From Synergistales bacterium (GTDB lineage Bacteria > Synergistota > Synergistia > Synergistales > Synergistaceae), in contig BOCB01000075.1 of NCBI GenBank assembly GCA_026002695.1, positions 1 through 5,681 of the forward strand: DNA of 5,681 nucleotides, read 5' to 3'. The translations under genes were made by a program, and so were the position numbers. This document shows, one piece after another, positions 1 to 5,440 of this stretch. How positions within the stretch are numbered: the first letter of the stretch is position 1; every line of letters begins with the position of its first letter. Under the pieces are notes generated by a model. That model did not search any database. It saw nothing but the letters and a program-made list of their open reading frames with translations, and was not told where the DNA came from.

Positions 1-129
1 CTTGCCCGCCGCACATATATCAAATCCAACAAACTGAAAATTAGCGGTAAACAGAGTATCTTAAAAGCTATGCTTGACGAAAACCATCTCTTGCAGATAA
101 TTGGAAATTTTTCAAGTGAAAGTTTATGA
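1..129 (+). CDS. ISAs1-family transposase, C-terminal fragment (5' end outside the window)
   Basis: The last 42 codons of a DDE transposase, reading LARRTYIKSNKLKISGKQ and on to NFSSESL, with stop TGA at 127-129. The assignment rests on the longer version of the same protein in copy 2, where the LHWILDVVFSEDECR segment is characteristic of the ISAs1 (H-repeat-associated) transposase C-terminus. This copy keeps six residues (KISGKQ) that copy 2 lacks; they lie where related proteins have a basic I-x-G-K stretch, so this copy is probably the parental form. Whether the rest of the gene is intact cannot be judged. The reading is open over everything visible. Confidence 0.8.
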   Translation, partial: LARRTYIKSNKLKISGKQSILKAMLDENHLLQIIGNFSSESL

Positions 130-139
130 AACGGCCGTG
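1..139 (+). mobile_element. ISAs1-family insertion sequence, right (3') end, copy 1
   Basis: Inner end of an insertion sequence whose remainder lies upstream of the window. The boundary at 139 is defined by comparison with the inverted copy at 5441-5561: the two match up to CGGCCGTG (132-139) and diverge completely afterwards. Read inward from the tip, the terminus is CACGGCCGTTTCATAA, and it overlaps the transposase stop codon. The inner flank begins ATGAATTTTT (140-149). If the insertion was simple, 8-10 of these bases should be repeated at the far end of the element, which cannot be seen here. The family is assigned from the transposase C-terminus. Confidence 0.82.
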
Positions 140-462
140 ATGAATTTTTGACATCCCTTGAGGAATGCCGCGGCTTCTGCATATGCACGACAAACCGCAT
201 GGACGGTATGGACGCTGCCGCAATGCGCAGGTTCTCCTTCAAAATACCCTTCACCTACGCGAGACCCGAGCAGGTCGAAGCGCTGTACAGCTCGCTGCTC
301 GCCCCCATCGTGTCCGGGAGGATAACGGAAGAAGTATGCACACAATTATCCAAGCTGCCGTGCCTAACACCGGGAGATTTTCACACCGTCAGGGCGCGTT
401 ATTGGCTGTCCCGTCCCGGAGAGGTATCAATCATCCATAGGCCAAGCCGCAAAGGATTTTGA
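140..462 (+). pseudogene. AAA+ ATPase, C-terminal remnant, 5' truncated by the IS
   Basis: Reading frame 1 enters straight from the IS end and gives EFLTSLEECRGFCICTTNRMDG, then an AAAMRRFSFKIPF segment and LTPGDFHTVRARYWL. CTTNR is a sensor-1 motif, the RRF that follows is the arginine-finger position, and LTPGDF..VR is the typical C-terminal lid of a group of COG0464-like AAA+ ATPases. Walker A and Walker B are absent, so the fragment cannot bind or hydrolyse ATP. After about position 420 the familiar lid sequence ends and the frame stops at 462 (TGA), while the neighbouring frame carries the next gene remnant. The original C-terminus is therefore lost through an indel or internal deletion. 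The first possible start (TTG at 148) has no convincing ribosome site. Family assignment is fairly sure; the cellular role is unknown. Confidence 0.7.
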
Positions 463-478
463 TTTCGCGCCAAAATGC

Positions 479-925
479 TTGGCGGCGTATCACGAATCGA
501 TCAGAATATCAGGATGGGTCGTGTCGAAGGAAGGCGCGGCGCAAACTCTTCACTCCAAACCTACGGACCTGCTATTGCATCGCGTGAGGAAAACCACACT
601 CACCAAGCGAACCTCTAAACACCTGCCGAAAATCGACGTAAACGACAACACAGCGTTTGGCCTTATATCCGGCGAACCGTTCATAGCGTCAGTGTGCTTC
701 GATAAATCCACCGCAACATACGTGGCGGAGCGTGAATGGAGCGCGGATCAGACGATTGAACACAGCGGCGGCATCATTCTTGCCCTGACAGCCAGCAGCA
801 GCGCTGAATTTATCCCGTGGGTTCTCAGCTTCGGCGATACTGCGGAAGTTTTATCCCCGGCATGGCTGCGGGAGGAAATAGAAGCACGCATACGGAGAAT
901 GTCGGCAATGTACGGGGGAAAATGA
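479..925 (+). pseudogene. WYL-domain transcriptional regulator, C-terminal half
   Basis: The frame is open from 368 to the TGA at 925, with no good start or ribosome site; TTG at 479 is used only as a reference (residue 1). Residues 30-41 (DLLLHRVRKTTL) match the end of a WYL domain, residues 53-67 (DVNDNTAFGLISGEP) its linker, and residues 79-145 (ATYVAEREWSADQTIE through WVLSFGDTAEVL to WLREEIEARIRRM) the WCX extension. WYL proteins usually carry an N-terminal winged helix and sense nucleic-acid or nucleotide ligands, often in phage-defence or stress loci. The DNA-binding domain and the W-Y-L core are missing here. The reading frame differs from that of the upstream AAA+ fragment, so two broken genes appear to have been joined near 420-510. 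Non-functional as it stands. Confidence 0.68.
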
Positions 926-928
926 AAT

Positions 929-960
929 GGGAATGCCCTTAACCTAACGAGGACATTCCC
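929..960 (-). terminator. Probable rho-independent terminator for minus-strand transcripts
   Basis: GGGAATGCCC (929-938) pairs with GGACATTCCC (951-960) around a 12-base loop, giving ten pairs with one C-A mismatch on this strand. Read on the minus strand, the hairpin is followed by ATTTCATTTT, a usable T-rich tail. Read on the plus strand it is followed by ACATAGCATG, which is not. It therefore suits the end of the topB / 1015-1395 transcription unit better than the WYL fragment that ends three bases before it. Confidence 0.45.
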
Positions 961-1014
961 ACATAGCATGAAATATACGCAAACAAGAAATCACGTTATC
1001 CCTGCGTTATGAGA

Positions 1015-1395
1015 TTATTCGGTTGATTGACAGCAACCATAGCGAAGCTGTAACATCCCGTCACGTAATGGCGAGGTTTCTTTTTCCACCGCCAACCGCG
1101 CCAGCTTCACTGCGGCAGAGACGCGTATGCTCTCGCTCATCCGCGCAGTGCGCTCACTCTTCCCGTGAATCGAGGCAGAGGAAAGAAGTTGCATACCGTT
1201 CGCAGCAACATCGAAGACATACGTCATTTCAATCCCCATCGGCTCTATGAGTACAATGCCTATAATACCTACGCCCATTCGCTCCACGTCATACAGCCAA
1301 TCGCGCCCATCTAATACCCGTATCTGCCCTCGAATCTCCGCGCGTTTCGTCCGCAGCCGCGAGGACAGGGAAGCTCGATAACCTCGCCCTTCCAT
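1015..1395 (-). CDS. Unrecognised ORF downstream of topB, possibly a gene fragment
   Basis: Open minus-strand frame of 126 codons from ATG 1395 to TAA 1015. I do not recognise the family. Codon use looks coding-like over the middle part: DGRDWLYDVERMGVG, a hydrophobic run IIGIVLIEPMG, then a predicted helical, charged tail with KSERTARMSESIR and AAVKLARLAVEKE. The first 25-30 residues overlap the decayed topB tail (1311-1398) in another frame and are Arg-rich, so they are probably not genuine. The true start may be internal, for example ATG 1278, which has GGAG just upstream. A hairpin with a T-rich tail lies about 55 bases past the stop. It may be the 3' part of a gene fused to topB by a deletion near 1311, or a chance ORF. 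No plus-strand frame over 961-1310 looks coding. Confidence 0.35.
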   Translation of the reverse strand: MEGRGYRASLSSRLRTKRAEIRGQIRVLDGRDWLYDVERMGVGIIGIVLIEPMGIEMTYVFDVAANGMQLLSSASIHGKSERTARMSESIRVSAAVKLARLAVEKETSPLRDGMLQLRYGCCQSTE

Positions 1396-1518
1396 TGCTT
1401 CTTAGGAGCGGGAACGCCGTCAACATCATTGAACTTTCGCGTGACAGGACGGGCAGGAGAAGAAAGAGGTCTTAGCAGCGCTCTTGCCCTTGCCGGCAAC
1501 GTGCCGCAGGAAAGCATC
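1311..1518 (-). pseudogene. Disrupted C-terminal zinc-binding tail of topB
   Basis: Directly after the topB stop (TGA, 1521-1519) the same frame continues for 30 codons, starting DAFLRHVAGKGKSAAKTSFF and ending SCPSCHAK, then meets TGA at 1428-1426. Dropping one A from the AAA run at 1437-1435 restores a frame reading KFNDVDGVPAPKK, then PCPRGCG and NARRFEGRYGY, to TAG at 1313-1311. CPSC and CPRGC, followed by RRFEGRYG, are the Cys-rich modules seen at the C-termini of many bacterial type IA topoisomerases. The gene has therefore lost its zinc-ribbon tail through a nonsense codon, a +1 insertion and a 3' break. An independent small gene starting at ATG 1526 is much less likely because its first 28 residues look random. 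Confidence 0.7.
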
Positions 1519-3399
1519 TCAGCCATCCGTCAGACACTTGTGAAGTTTCGCCATGCCGGGTAAATCATCAGGTATTTCGAGAGAATCCGCTATAATGCCT
1601 CGCACCATGTCAGCAACCTCTGAGATGAACGCCTCCAAGGTCAACGCGCCACACTCAATATCGCTCATCTTACGCTCCCAGAGCGCGGTCAGGTCAGGAT
1701 GAACCATTACAGAAGCCCGTGAAGTGCTCAGAATATTTATGAGCAGCTTACCCAAATCTGTCGAGACGAGCTGCTTTTTCTTCTTCTCCAAATAACCGCG
1801 CTTTAACAACATTGCAACTACGGTTTCCTGAGTTGCAGAAGTGCCAATGCCCTGAACCTCCTTAAGTTTAGCGCGAATTTCTGGGTCTTTGATGAACGTG
1901 TAGATATTGTTCATTCCGGATATGAGCGCGTGATACGTGTATGTCTTAGGCGGCTTGGTCAGCTTCTCCTCCATCGAGGCGCGAACAAGCCCGCTCTCTC
2001 CGTTCCGGACAGCCGGAAGGACTGCCGCGTTGCCCTCCTCACCGGGTTTATCAGCCTCCGAATTCTCCCAACCCTGCCAGCCGATATTGACAACAGTCCT
2101 GCCCGTTCTCTGAAACGTCTCCCCGTTGACCGAGAATTTTATTGATGTTTCCTCGTACTCATAATCGGGGAGGAATTGCAGAACGTAGCGAGAGCATATC
2201 AGCTCGTAAATTTTCCGTCCGATATCAGAGAGCGCCCCCGCAGCCGGTGCTCGCGTCGTGGGGATAATGGCATGGTGTTCCGTAATCTTCCCGTCGTCCC
2301 ACGCGGAGCTCTTCTTGTTTATATCAATGGCGTCGAGCATACCGCTGATATTCGGGAATCTCGCGCAAACAGCGCTGATTATCTTCGCCGCTTCCGTGAA
2401 ATGCCCCTCCGGTATGTACTCACAGGAGGTTCGCGGATACGAGACATATCCGGCCTCATAGAGCTTTTGCACATGAACGAGCGTGTCCGTAACATCGAAC
2501 TTCTTCGATGCGGCAATCTGGAGTTTTGAGAGGGAGAACGGCAGAGGCGGCGCTATCCGGTGAGCTTTCTTCTCAATAAAAGTTATCTCCCCGCTGCTGT
2601 TTTCGAGCTTTCTCAAAAGCTGTCCACCCGCTTCGCGGTCGATAAGCCGCTTCTGTCCGTCAAGCGCGTAGGCGTAATTCTCACCACCAACCCATCGGCC
2701 AGTTATGCTCCTGCCGCCACCAAGAGCAAGCTCGGCTTGTATATCGAAGTACGGGAACGACTTGAAATCCTGTATCTCCCTGTCTCTCGCCACGACAAGA
2801 CCGAGTGTCGGCGTCTGTACACGCCCTACGCTTATTACCTTCGCGTCATATCCGGCGTTGCGCGCCGAGACAGTAACGTACCTCGTCAGGGCAAGCCCAA
2901 CAAGCCAATCTGCGTAAAGCCGCGCTTGCCCCGCCATGTACTCGCCCCTGAAATCCGCGTTGTCCCTGATATTATCAAGAGCCTTGCGTATGGCGTTCGG
3001 GTTCACGTCGTTCAAACGGAGGCGTTGGGTTTTCCCAGCCCACCCGCAGTAATCGAGTATCTCGTCTATAAGCAGTTGCCCCTCCCTGTCGCTATCCCCG
3101 ACATTGACGACAACATCACAGCCTCTTAGCAGCTTCTTTATGCCGCTCAGGAGTGCCTTTGTGCGGGGAATCGCTTTGCGCCTCCACTTCTCCGGCACGT
3201 AAAGGAGCGTGTCCATGCCCCAGCGCTTGTATTTCTCGTCGTAGTCCTCCGGCTCGCACAATTCGAGCAAATGCCCGGACGCCCACGCGACCACATCGCC
3301 GCCGCACCTGATACAGTTATCCCCTTTGACCTTGCTGCCCGGCAGAACGCCAGCCAAAGCCCGGCCAACCGACGCTTTTTCCGCTATGTAGAGTCTCAT
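1519..3399 (-). CDS. topB: DNA topoisomerase III (type IA), catalytic core intact, C-terminus truncated
   Basis: Type IA topoisomerases cut one DNA strand through a 5'-phosphotyrosine and pass the other strand, resolving single-stranded or catenated intermediates. Plasmid-borne copies such as TraE of RP4 accompany conjugation genes. In this 626-residue protein the TOPRIM domain occupies about 1-150, with Glu7 (AEKAS) and the DxDxE triad Asp102, Asp104, Glu106 (GDSDREG). The gate domains follow, with SVGRVQTPTLG at 190-200. The catalytic Tyr321 sits in VSYPRTS, followed by EHHAIIPTT (374-382) and GIGTSATQET (517-526). All catalytic motifs are present. The start ATG 3399 has AGAGGG about ten bases upstream. 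The protein ends at HKCLTDG, where relatives continue into CxxC zinc modules; these are encoded just downstream but are out of reach. The core may still relax DNA, with weaker single-strand binding. The gene is divergent from traF. Confidence 0.95.
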   Translation of the reverse strand: MRLYIAEKASVGRALAGVLPGSKVKGDNCIRCGGDVVAWASGHLLELCEPEDYDEKYKRWGMDTLLYVPEKWRRKAIPRTKALLSGIKKLLRGCDVVVNVGDSDREGQLLIDEILDYCGWAGKTQRLRLNDVNPNAIRKALDNIRDNADFRGEYMAGQARLYADWLVGLALTRYVTVSARNAGYDAKVISVGRVQTPTLGLVVARDREIQDFKSFPYFDIQAELALGGGRSITGRWVGGENYAYALDGQKRLIDREAGGQLLRKLENSSGEITFIEKKAHRIAPPLPFSLSKLQIAASKKFDVTDTLVHVQKLYEAGYVSYPRTSCEYIPEGHFTEAAKIISAVCARFPNISGMLDAIDINKKSSAWDDGKITEHHAIIPTTRAPAAGALSDIGRKIYELICSRYVLQFLPDYEYEETSIKFSVNGETFQRTGRTVVNIGWQGWENSEADKPGEEGNAAVLPAVRNGESGLVRASMEEKLTKPPKTYTYHALISGMNNIYTFIKDPEIRAKLKEVQGIGTSATQETVVAMLLKRGYLEKKKKQLVSTDLGKLLINILSTSRASVMVHPDLTALWERKMSDIECGALTLEAFISEVADMVRGIIADSLEIPDDLPGMAKLHKCLTDG

Positions 3400-3464
3400 T
3401 ATCTTTTTACCCTCTTTCGTAGGTTATATTGAGTTAAACCGATTCATAAGGAGCGCGTGTACCC
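3400..3464. promoter_or_regulatory. Divergent intergenic region between topB (-) and traF (+)
   Basis: These 65 AT-rich bases must carry signals for both genes unless transcription enters from elsewhere. For traF, a TATATT at 3425-3430 is a plausible -10 but lacks a good -35. For topB, TATAAC on the minus strand (3428-3423) is similar and overlaps it. The overlap would make the two promoters mutually exclusive, but this is weak motif reading. The ribosome sites are clear: AAGGAG at 3448-3453 for traF, and AGAGGG on the minus strand for topB. Confidence 0.35.
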
Positions 3465-3983
3465 ATGAAGAGAAAAATCTGTGTATTCTGTCTGTTACTC
3501 ACCTCCCTCTGCGCAATGGCGCTGGCGCTTGCCAAGACGCGCCACCTCGGCTATCGCGTGAACCGTTCCGATTCCCTGCCGTGCTTCGTGTATCGGATAA
3601 TGCAGCTGAAAAAAAACGGACCCATACAACGGGGCGATTGTGTACTTATAGACCTTTCGACGTTCACGAACGCCGTCATCGAGCATGGCGTTGAGCGCGG
3701 TTACGTGAACCGTAAGGAACCAATGCTGAAACGGATAAGCGGTATTCCCGGAGACACAATCGTACTTGATGGGAATTGCCTCATCGTCAACGGTGAGACG
3801 ACAAAAATCACAGTAGCCTCCGCTGACTACTACGGCGGCAAACTCCGCGCATGGCCGACGCCGATAACGCTCTCGCCGGATTGTTACTGGCTTATCTCCG
3901 ACCCCGAACGGGGTTTTGACAGCAGATACTTTGGCCCCGTGAACCGAAGTGCGTTCACACACAAGGCGTACCCTGTTTTTTAA
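3465..3983 (+). CDS. traF: TraF-type conjugative transfer signal peptidase (S26 family)
   Basis: Serine protease of the S26 signal-peptidase family. In RP4, TraF processes and cyclises the pilin TrbC, acting at the periplasmic face of the inner membrane. The 172-residue protein has one N-terminal membrane segment (about 5-24). The nucleophile box is VNRSDSLP, with Ser37 as the probable catalytic residue. The general-base box is LKRISGIPGD, with Lys89. The C-terminal DSRYFGPV box (152-159) is also present. The length fits TraF rather than housekeeping LepB. AAGGAG lies 11 bases before the ATG, slightly long but acceptable. The nuclease gene starts 48 bases downstream behind its own promoter. 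The neighbouring topoisomerase echoes the adjacent traE-traF pair of RP4, though here the two genes are divergent. No pilin gene is in the window, so the substrate is unseen. The gene appears intact. Confidence 0.9.
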   Translation: MKRKICVFCLLLTSLCAMALALAKTRHLGYRVNRSDSLPCFVYRIMQLKKNGPIQRGDCVLIDLSTFTNAVIEHGVERGYVNRKEPMLKRISGIPGDTIVLDGNCLIVNGETTKITVASADYYGGKLRAWPTPITLSPDCYWLISDPERGFDSRYFGPVNRSAFTHKAYPVF

Positions 3984-3995
3984 TGCTAAATCAGT

Positions 3996-4001
3996 TATAA
4001 T
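3996..4001 (+). promoter_or_regulatory. Consensus -10 box (TATAAT) of the rpn gene
   Basis: A perfect TATAAT lies in the 48-base gap between traF and rpn. Transcription would begin near 4008 and leave a leader of about 24 bases, enough for the AGGGG ribosome site at 4018-4022. The expected -35 area inside the traF 3' end (3973-3978, CTGTTT) is a poor match, so an activator or a low basal level is possible. Confidence 0.5.
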
Positions 4002-4031
4002 TACGCTACGAAGAGGTAGGGGTGATAGCCA

Positions 4032-4991
4032 ATGGGTACGGCAGAACAAGACGGGAACACTGAAGCCAAGAACAGCGGCGCTGAGGAAACAGAGAGGTTC
4101 GACTATGACGGGTTTTGGAAAGAGCTCGTAAAGAGATTTTTCTATCTGCTGATTAAAAGAGCGATACCATCGCTCTATGAAGAGGCGGACAGGGATAAGG
4201 AGCCGGAATTTCTCGACAAGGAGTTTCAGGACATATTGCTTACGTCTGACAAGAAAATTCGTAAAAACCCGCATTATGCAGACTTGCTTGTGAAAGTCCC
4301 GTTGAAAAACGGCGATGAGAGAAGAGTGCTTTTGCACGTGGAGGCGCAGCAGTCGCACAAAGGCGGCGATCTCCCTGAGAGAATGAACCACTACAGGAGT
4401 TTGATTTACGCGCATCACAGGGAAGAACCGGTCGCTCTTGCCATAGCCACAGGGATTCGTCCGAAGAAAGAGGCAAATTATTATTCGCATTGTCACTTTG
4501 GAACGGAACTCATTTACAAGTATAATAATCTTGTACTCAGCGAACTTGACGATGACGTTCTTTTGTCGAGCGATAACCCTATCGACATCGTTCTCTACGC
4601 GGCGAAGTTCGCCATAGGTAAGAATGAGGAACGCCGGAAGTTCAACTTTCTCCGCAAATCTGTTGAGCTTCTGAACGAGCGAGGTTGGAGTGAGGAAGAT
4701 AAGCGCGATCTGCTGCTCTTCACTACGACCATAGTCAATATAAAGGATGAGGAAATATTGACAGAATATAAGAAAATTCTGTTGCAATATGCTAAGGAGG
4801 GAAAAGCTATGTACATATCGTTGCTCACCAAAGACGAGACCGCCGAGGCCGAACAGCGCGGCATGGAGCAGGGCATGGAGAAAGGCAAGCTCGAAATTGC
4901 CAGAAATCTGTTGGCTAACGGAGTGCCGCTGGACCTCATAGCCAAGAGTTCCGGGTTGCCTACTGAAAAAATCCAAGCCTTGGCAAATTAA
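4032..4991 (+). CDS. rpn: Rpn family recombination-promoting nuclease / putative transposase (full-length RpnL-like toxin)
   Basis: Rpn proteins (PDDEXK_2 / YhgA-like group) are PD-(D/E)XK DNA endonucleases, first described as promoting RecA-independent recombination and later as toxic phage-defence proteins. In this 319-residue protein the N-terminal helical part includes FLDKEFQDIL (60-69). The nuclease core has Asp84 (YADLLVKV) and the E-x-Q motif Glu104-Ala-Gln106 (LLHVEAQQ). The family signature LPERMNHYRSLIY follows at 114-126. The C-terminal part (260-319) is the helix-rich tail with GMEQGMEKG and a final helix-turn-helix-like stretch (LIAKSSGLPTEKIQAL). All expected catalytic residues are present and the length is normal. 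The ATG has AGGGG nine bases upstream. The gene has its own -10 box and terminator, so it is a self-contained cassette. It also contains an internal start, listed separately. Confidence 0.92.
   Translation: MGTAEQDGNTEAKNSGAEETERFDYDGFWKELVKRFFYLLIKRAIPSLYEEADRDKEPEFLDKEFQDILLTSDKKIRKNPHYADLLVKVPLKNGDERRVLLHVEAQQSHKGGDLPERMNHYRSLIYAHHREEPVALAIATGIRPKKEANYYSHCHFGTELIYKYNNLVLSELDDDVLLSSDNPIDIVLYAAKFAIGKNEERRKFNFLRKSVELLNERGWSEEDKRDLLLFTTTIVNIKDEEILTEYKKILLQYAKEGKAMYISLLTKDETAEAEQRGMEQGMEKGKLEIARNLLANGVPLDLIAKSSGLPTEKIQALAN
4794..4800 (+). promoter_or_regulatory. Internal Shine-Dalgarno site within rpn
   Basis: AAGGAGG is a perfect ribosome-binding core, eight bases before the in-frame ATG at 4809. 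It is stronger than the AGGGG site of the full-length gene. A strong site this well placed before a Met codon, deep inside a coding region, argues for real internal initiation. In the protein it encodes only AKEG, a segment with no evident constraint. Confidence 0.72.
4809..4991 (+). CDS. Intragenic C-terminal small protein (RpnS-like antitoxin candidate)
   Basis: Starting at Met260 of the nuclease, in the same frame and sharing its stop, this 60-residue product begins MYISLLTKDE and ends IQALAN. In E. coli, rpn genes encode both a toxic long nuclease and a short C-terminal protein made from an internal start; the short form binds the long form and blocks it. Here the internal start has a perfect AAGGAGG at the right distance. 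The product excludes all nuclease residues and comprises the family's C-terminal helical domain, with short four-residue repeats (RGMEQGMEKGK). A consensus -35 hexamer (TTGACA, 4758-4763) lies upstream, but no well-spaced -10 follows it, so the product may come from the full-length mRNA. Start and frame are seen directly; antitoxin function is inferred from the family. Confidence 0.62.
   Translation: MYISLLTKDETAEAEQRGMEQGMEKGKLEIARNLLANGVPLDLIAKSSGLPTEKIQALAN
4860..4883 (+). repeat. 12-bp tandem repeat in the rpn C-terminal region
   Basis: GGCATGGAGCAG (4860-4871) is followed at once by GGCATGGAGAAA (4872-4883), encoding GMEQ-GMEK. The flanks extend the pattern loosely: AEQR before and GKLE after. 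The unit length keeps the frame, so copy number could change without breaking either the long or the short protein. In E. coli Rpn proteins, four-residue repeats in this region are reported to vary among strains. Confidence 0.6.
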
Positions 4992-4997
4992 CCTCAC

Positions 4998-5057
4998 GCT
5001 CTTCGCAAAACGAAGGAGCCTCCCCTGTACGCCGGTGACGGATACAGGGGATTTTCT
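4998..5057 (+). terminator. Rho-independent terminator after rpn (double hairpin)
   Basis: Two adjacent hairpins follow the rpn stop. The first (4998-5019) pairs GCTCTTCG with CGAAGGAGC through one bulged G, around a CAAAA loop. The second pairs TCCCCTGTA (5021-5029) with TACAGGGGA (5043-5051), contains a small CCG-GTGA-CGG inner stem, and runs into ATTTTCTT. The tail is T-rich only on the plus strand, so it ends rpn rather than trbI transcripts. The remaining gap, 5058-5105, holds nothing I recognise. Confidence 0.85.
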
Positions 5058-5105
5058 TATATTCAGCTCCTGAACTATTGAGTACGGCACACGCTGAAAT
5101 CTTTC

Positions 5106-5440
5106 TTACTCAAAATACGGGAACGGAAAGACGACATCCTGCTGGACGAAAATGCCCACTTTCTTGCCGGGACGTACCGTAATCGTCGGCTGAATGTCGC
5201 TCGCCTTGTTCATGAGGCGAGTACCCATTTCAAGGATAGAACGCGCTGTGCTCTCGGCGGCCACATCGCTTGGGCTTTTGTTGTCGCTGTTTTGTTGGCT
5301 GTCTTTGTCGTATATCATCTCGGCTCCGGCAATGAAAATCGAGGCAAAGAGCGCCGCGCTGAGCATCTTCCCGAGGTGTTCGTTCACCCTGCCCGAAATA
5401 CCGGAATAGCCCGCCTGGTCAATGCCGGGGCTTCCCGCTA
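5106..5440 (-). pseudogene. trbI: TrbI/VirB10-like conjugal transfer protein, C-terminal part, 5' truncated by the IS
   Basis: TrbI/VirB10 spans the inner and outer membranes and forms part of the type IV secretion channel. Only the last 110 residues remain. They open with AGSPGIDQAGYSGISGRVNE, a typical lead into the outer-membrane part. HLGKMLSAALFASIFIAGAEM follows and fits the antenna helix. The end, TITVRPGKKVGIFVQQDV then FPFPYF, is the conserved final strand segment. The stop is TAA at 5108-5106. The frame runs into the IS end at 5440/5441 with no start or ribosome site; GTG 5387 lies inside the conserved domain. The inner-membrane anchor, proline-rich region and most of the beta-barrel are lost, so the fragment cannot build a channel. 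It converges on rpn. The missing 5' part may lie beyond the IS. Confidence 0.88.

Noticed and set aside
929..960. Terminator for the plus-strand WYL fragment.
   Set aside because: No T-tract follows on the plus strand; the T-rich tail is on the minus strand.
1519..1521. TGA recoded as an amino acid to extend topB.
   Set aside because: Read-through would add only 30 residues before another TGA at 1428-1426, and a frameshift follows. Trp in topB uses TGG, and TGA ends other genes here.
1311..1526. A separate 71-residue gene starting at ATG 1526 and overlapping the topB stop.
   Set aside because: Its second half is better explained as the frameshifted topB zinc tail, and its first half is Arg/Ala-rich out-of-frame sequence.
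2560..3129. A 189-codon plus-strand frame opposite topB.
   Set aside because: It lies wholly inside the topB catalytic region and shows no motif; it is a shadow.
3495..5090. A 531-codon open frame on the minus strand, antisense to both traF and rpn.
   Set aside because: The plus strand encodes two proteins with clear family motifs over the same bases; the antisense translation has no recognisable domain and runs through a strong terminator. Its openness comes from codon use on the other strand.
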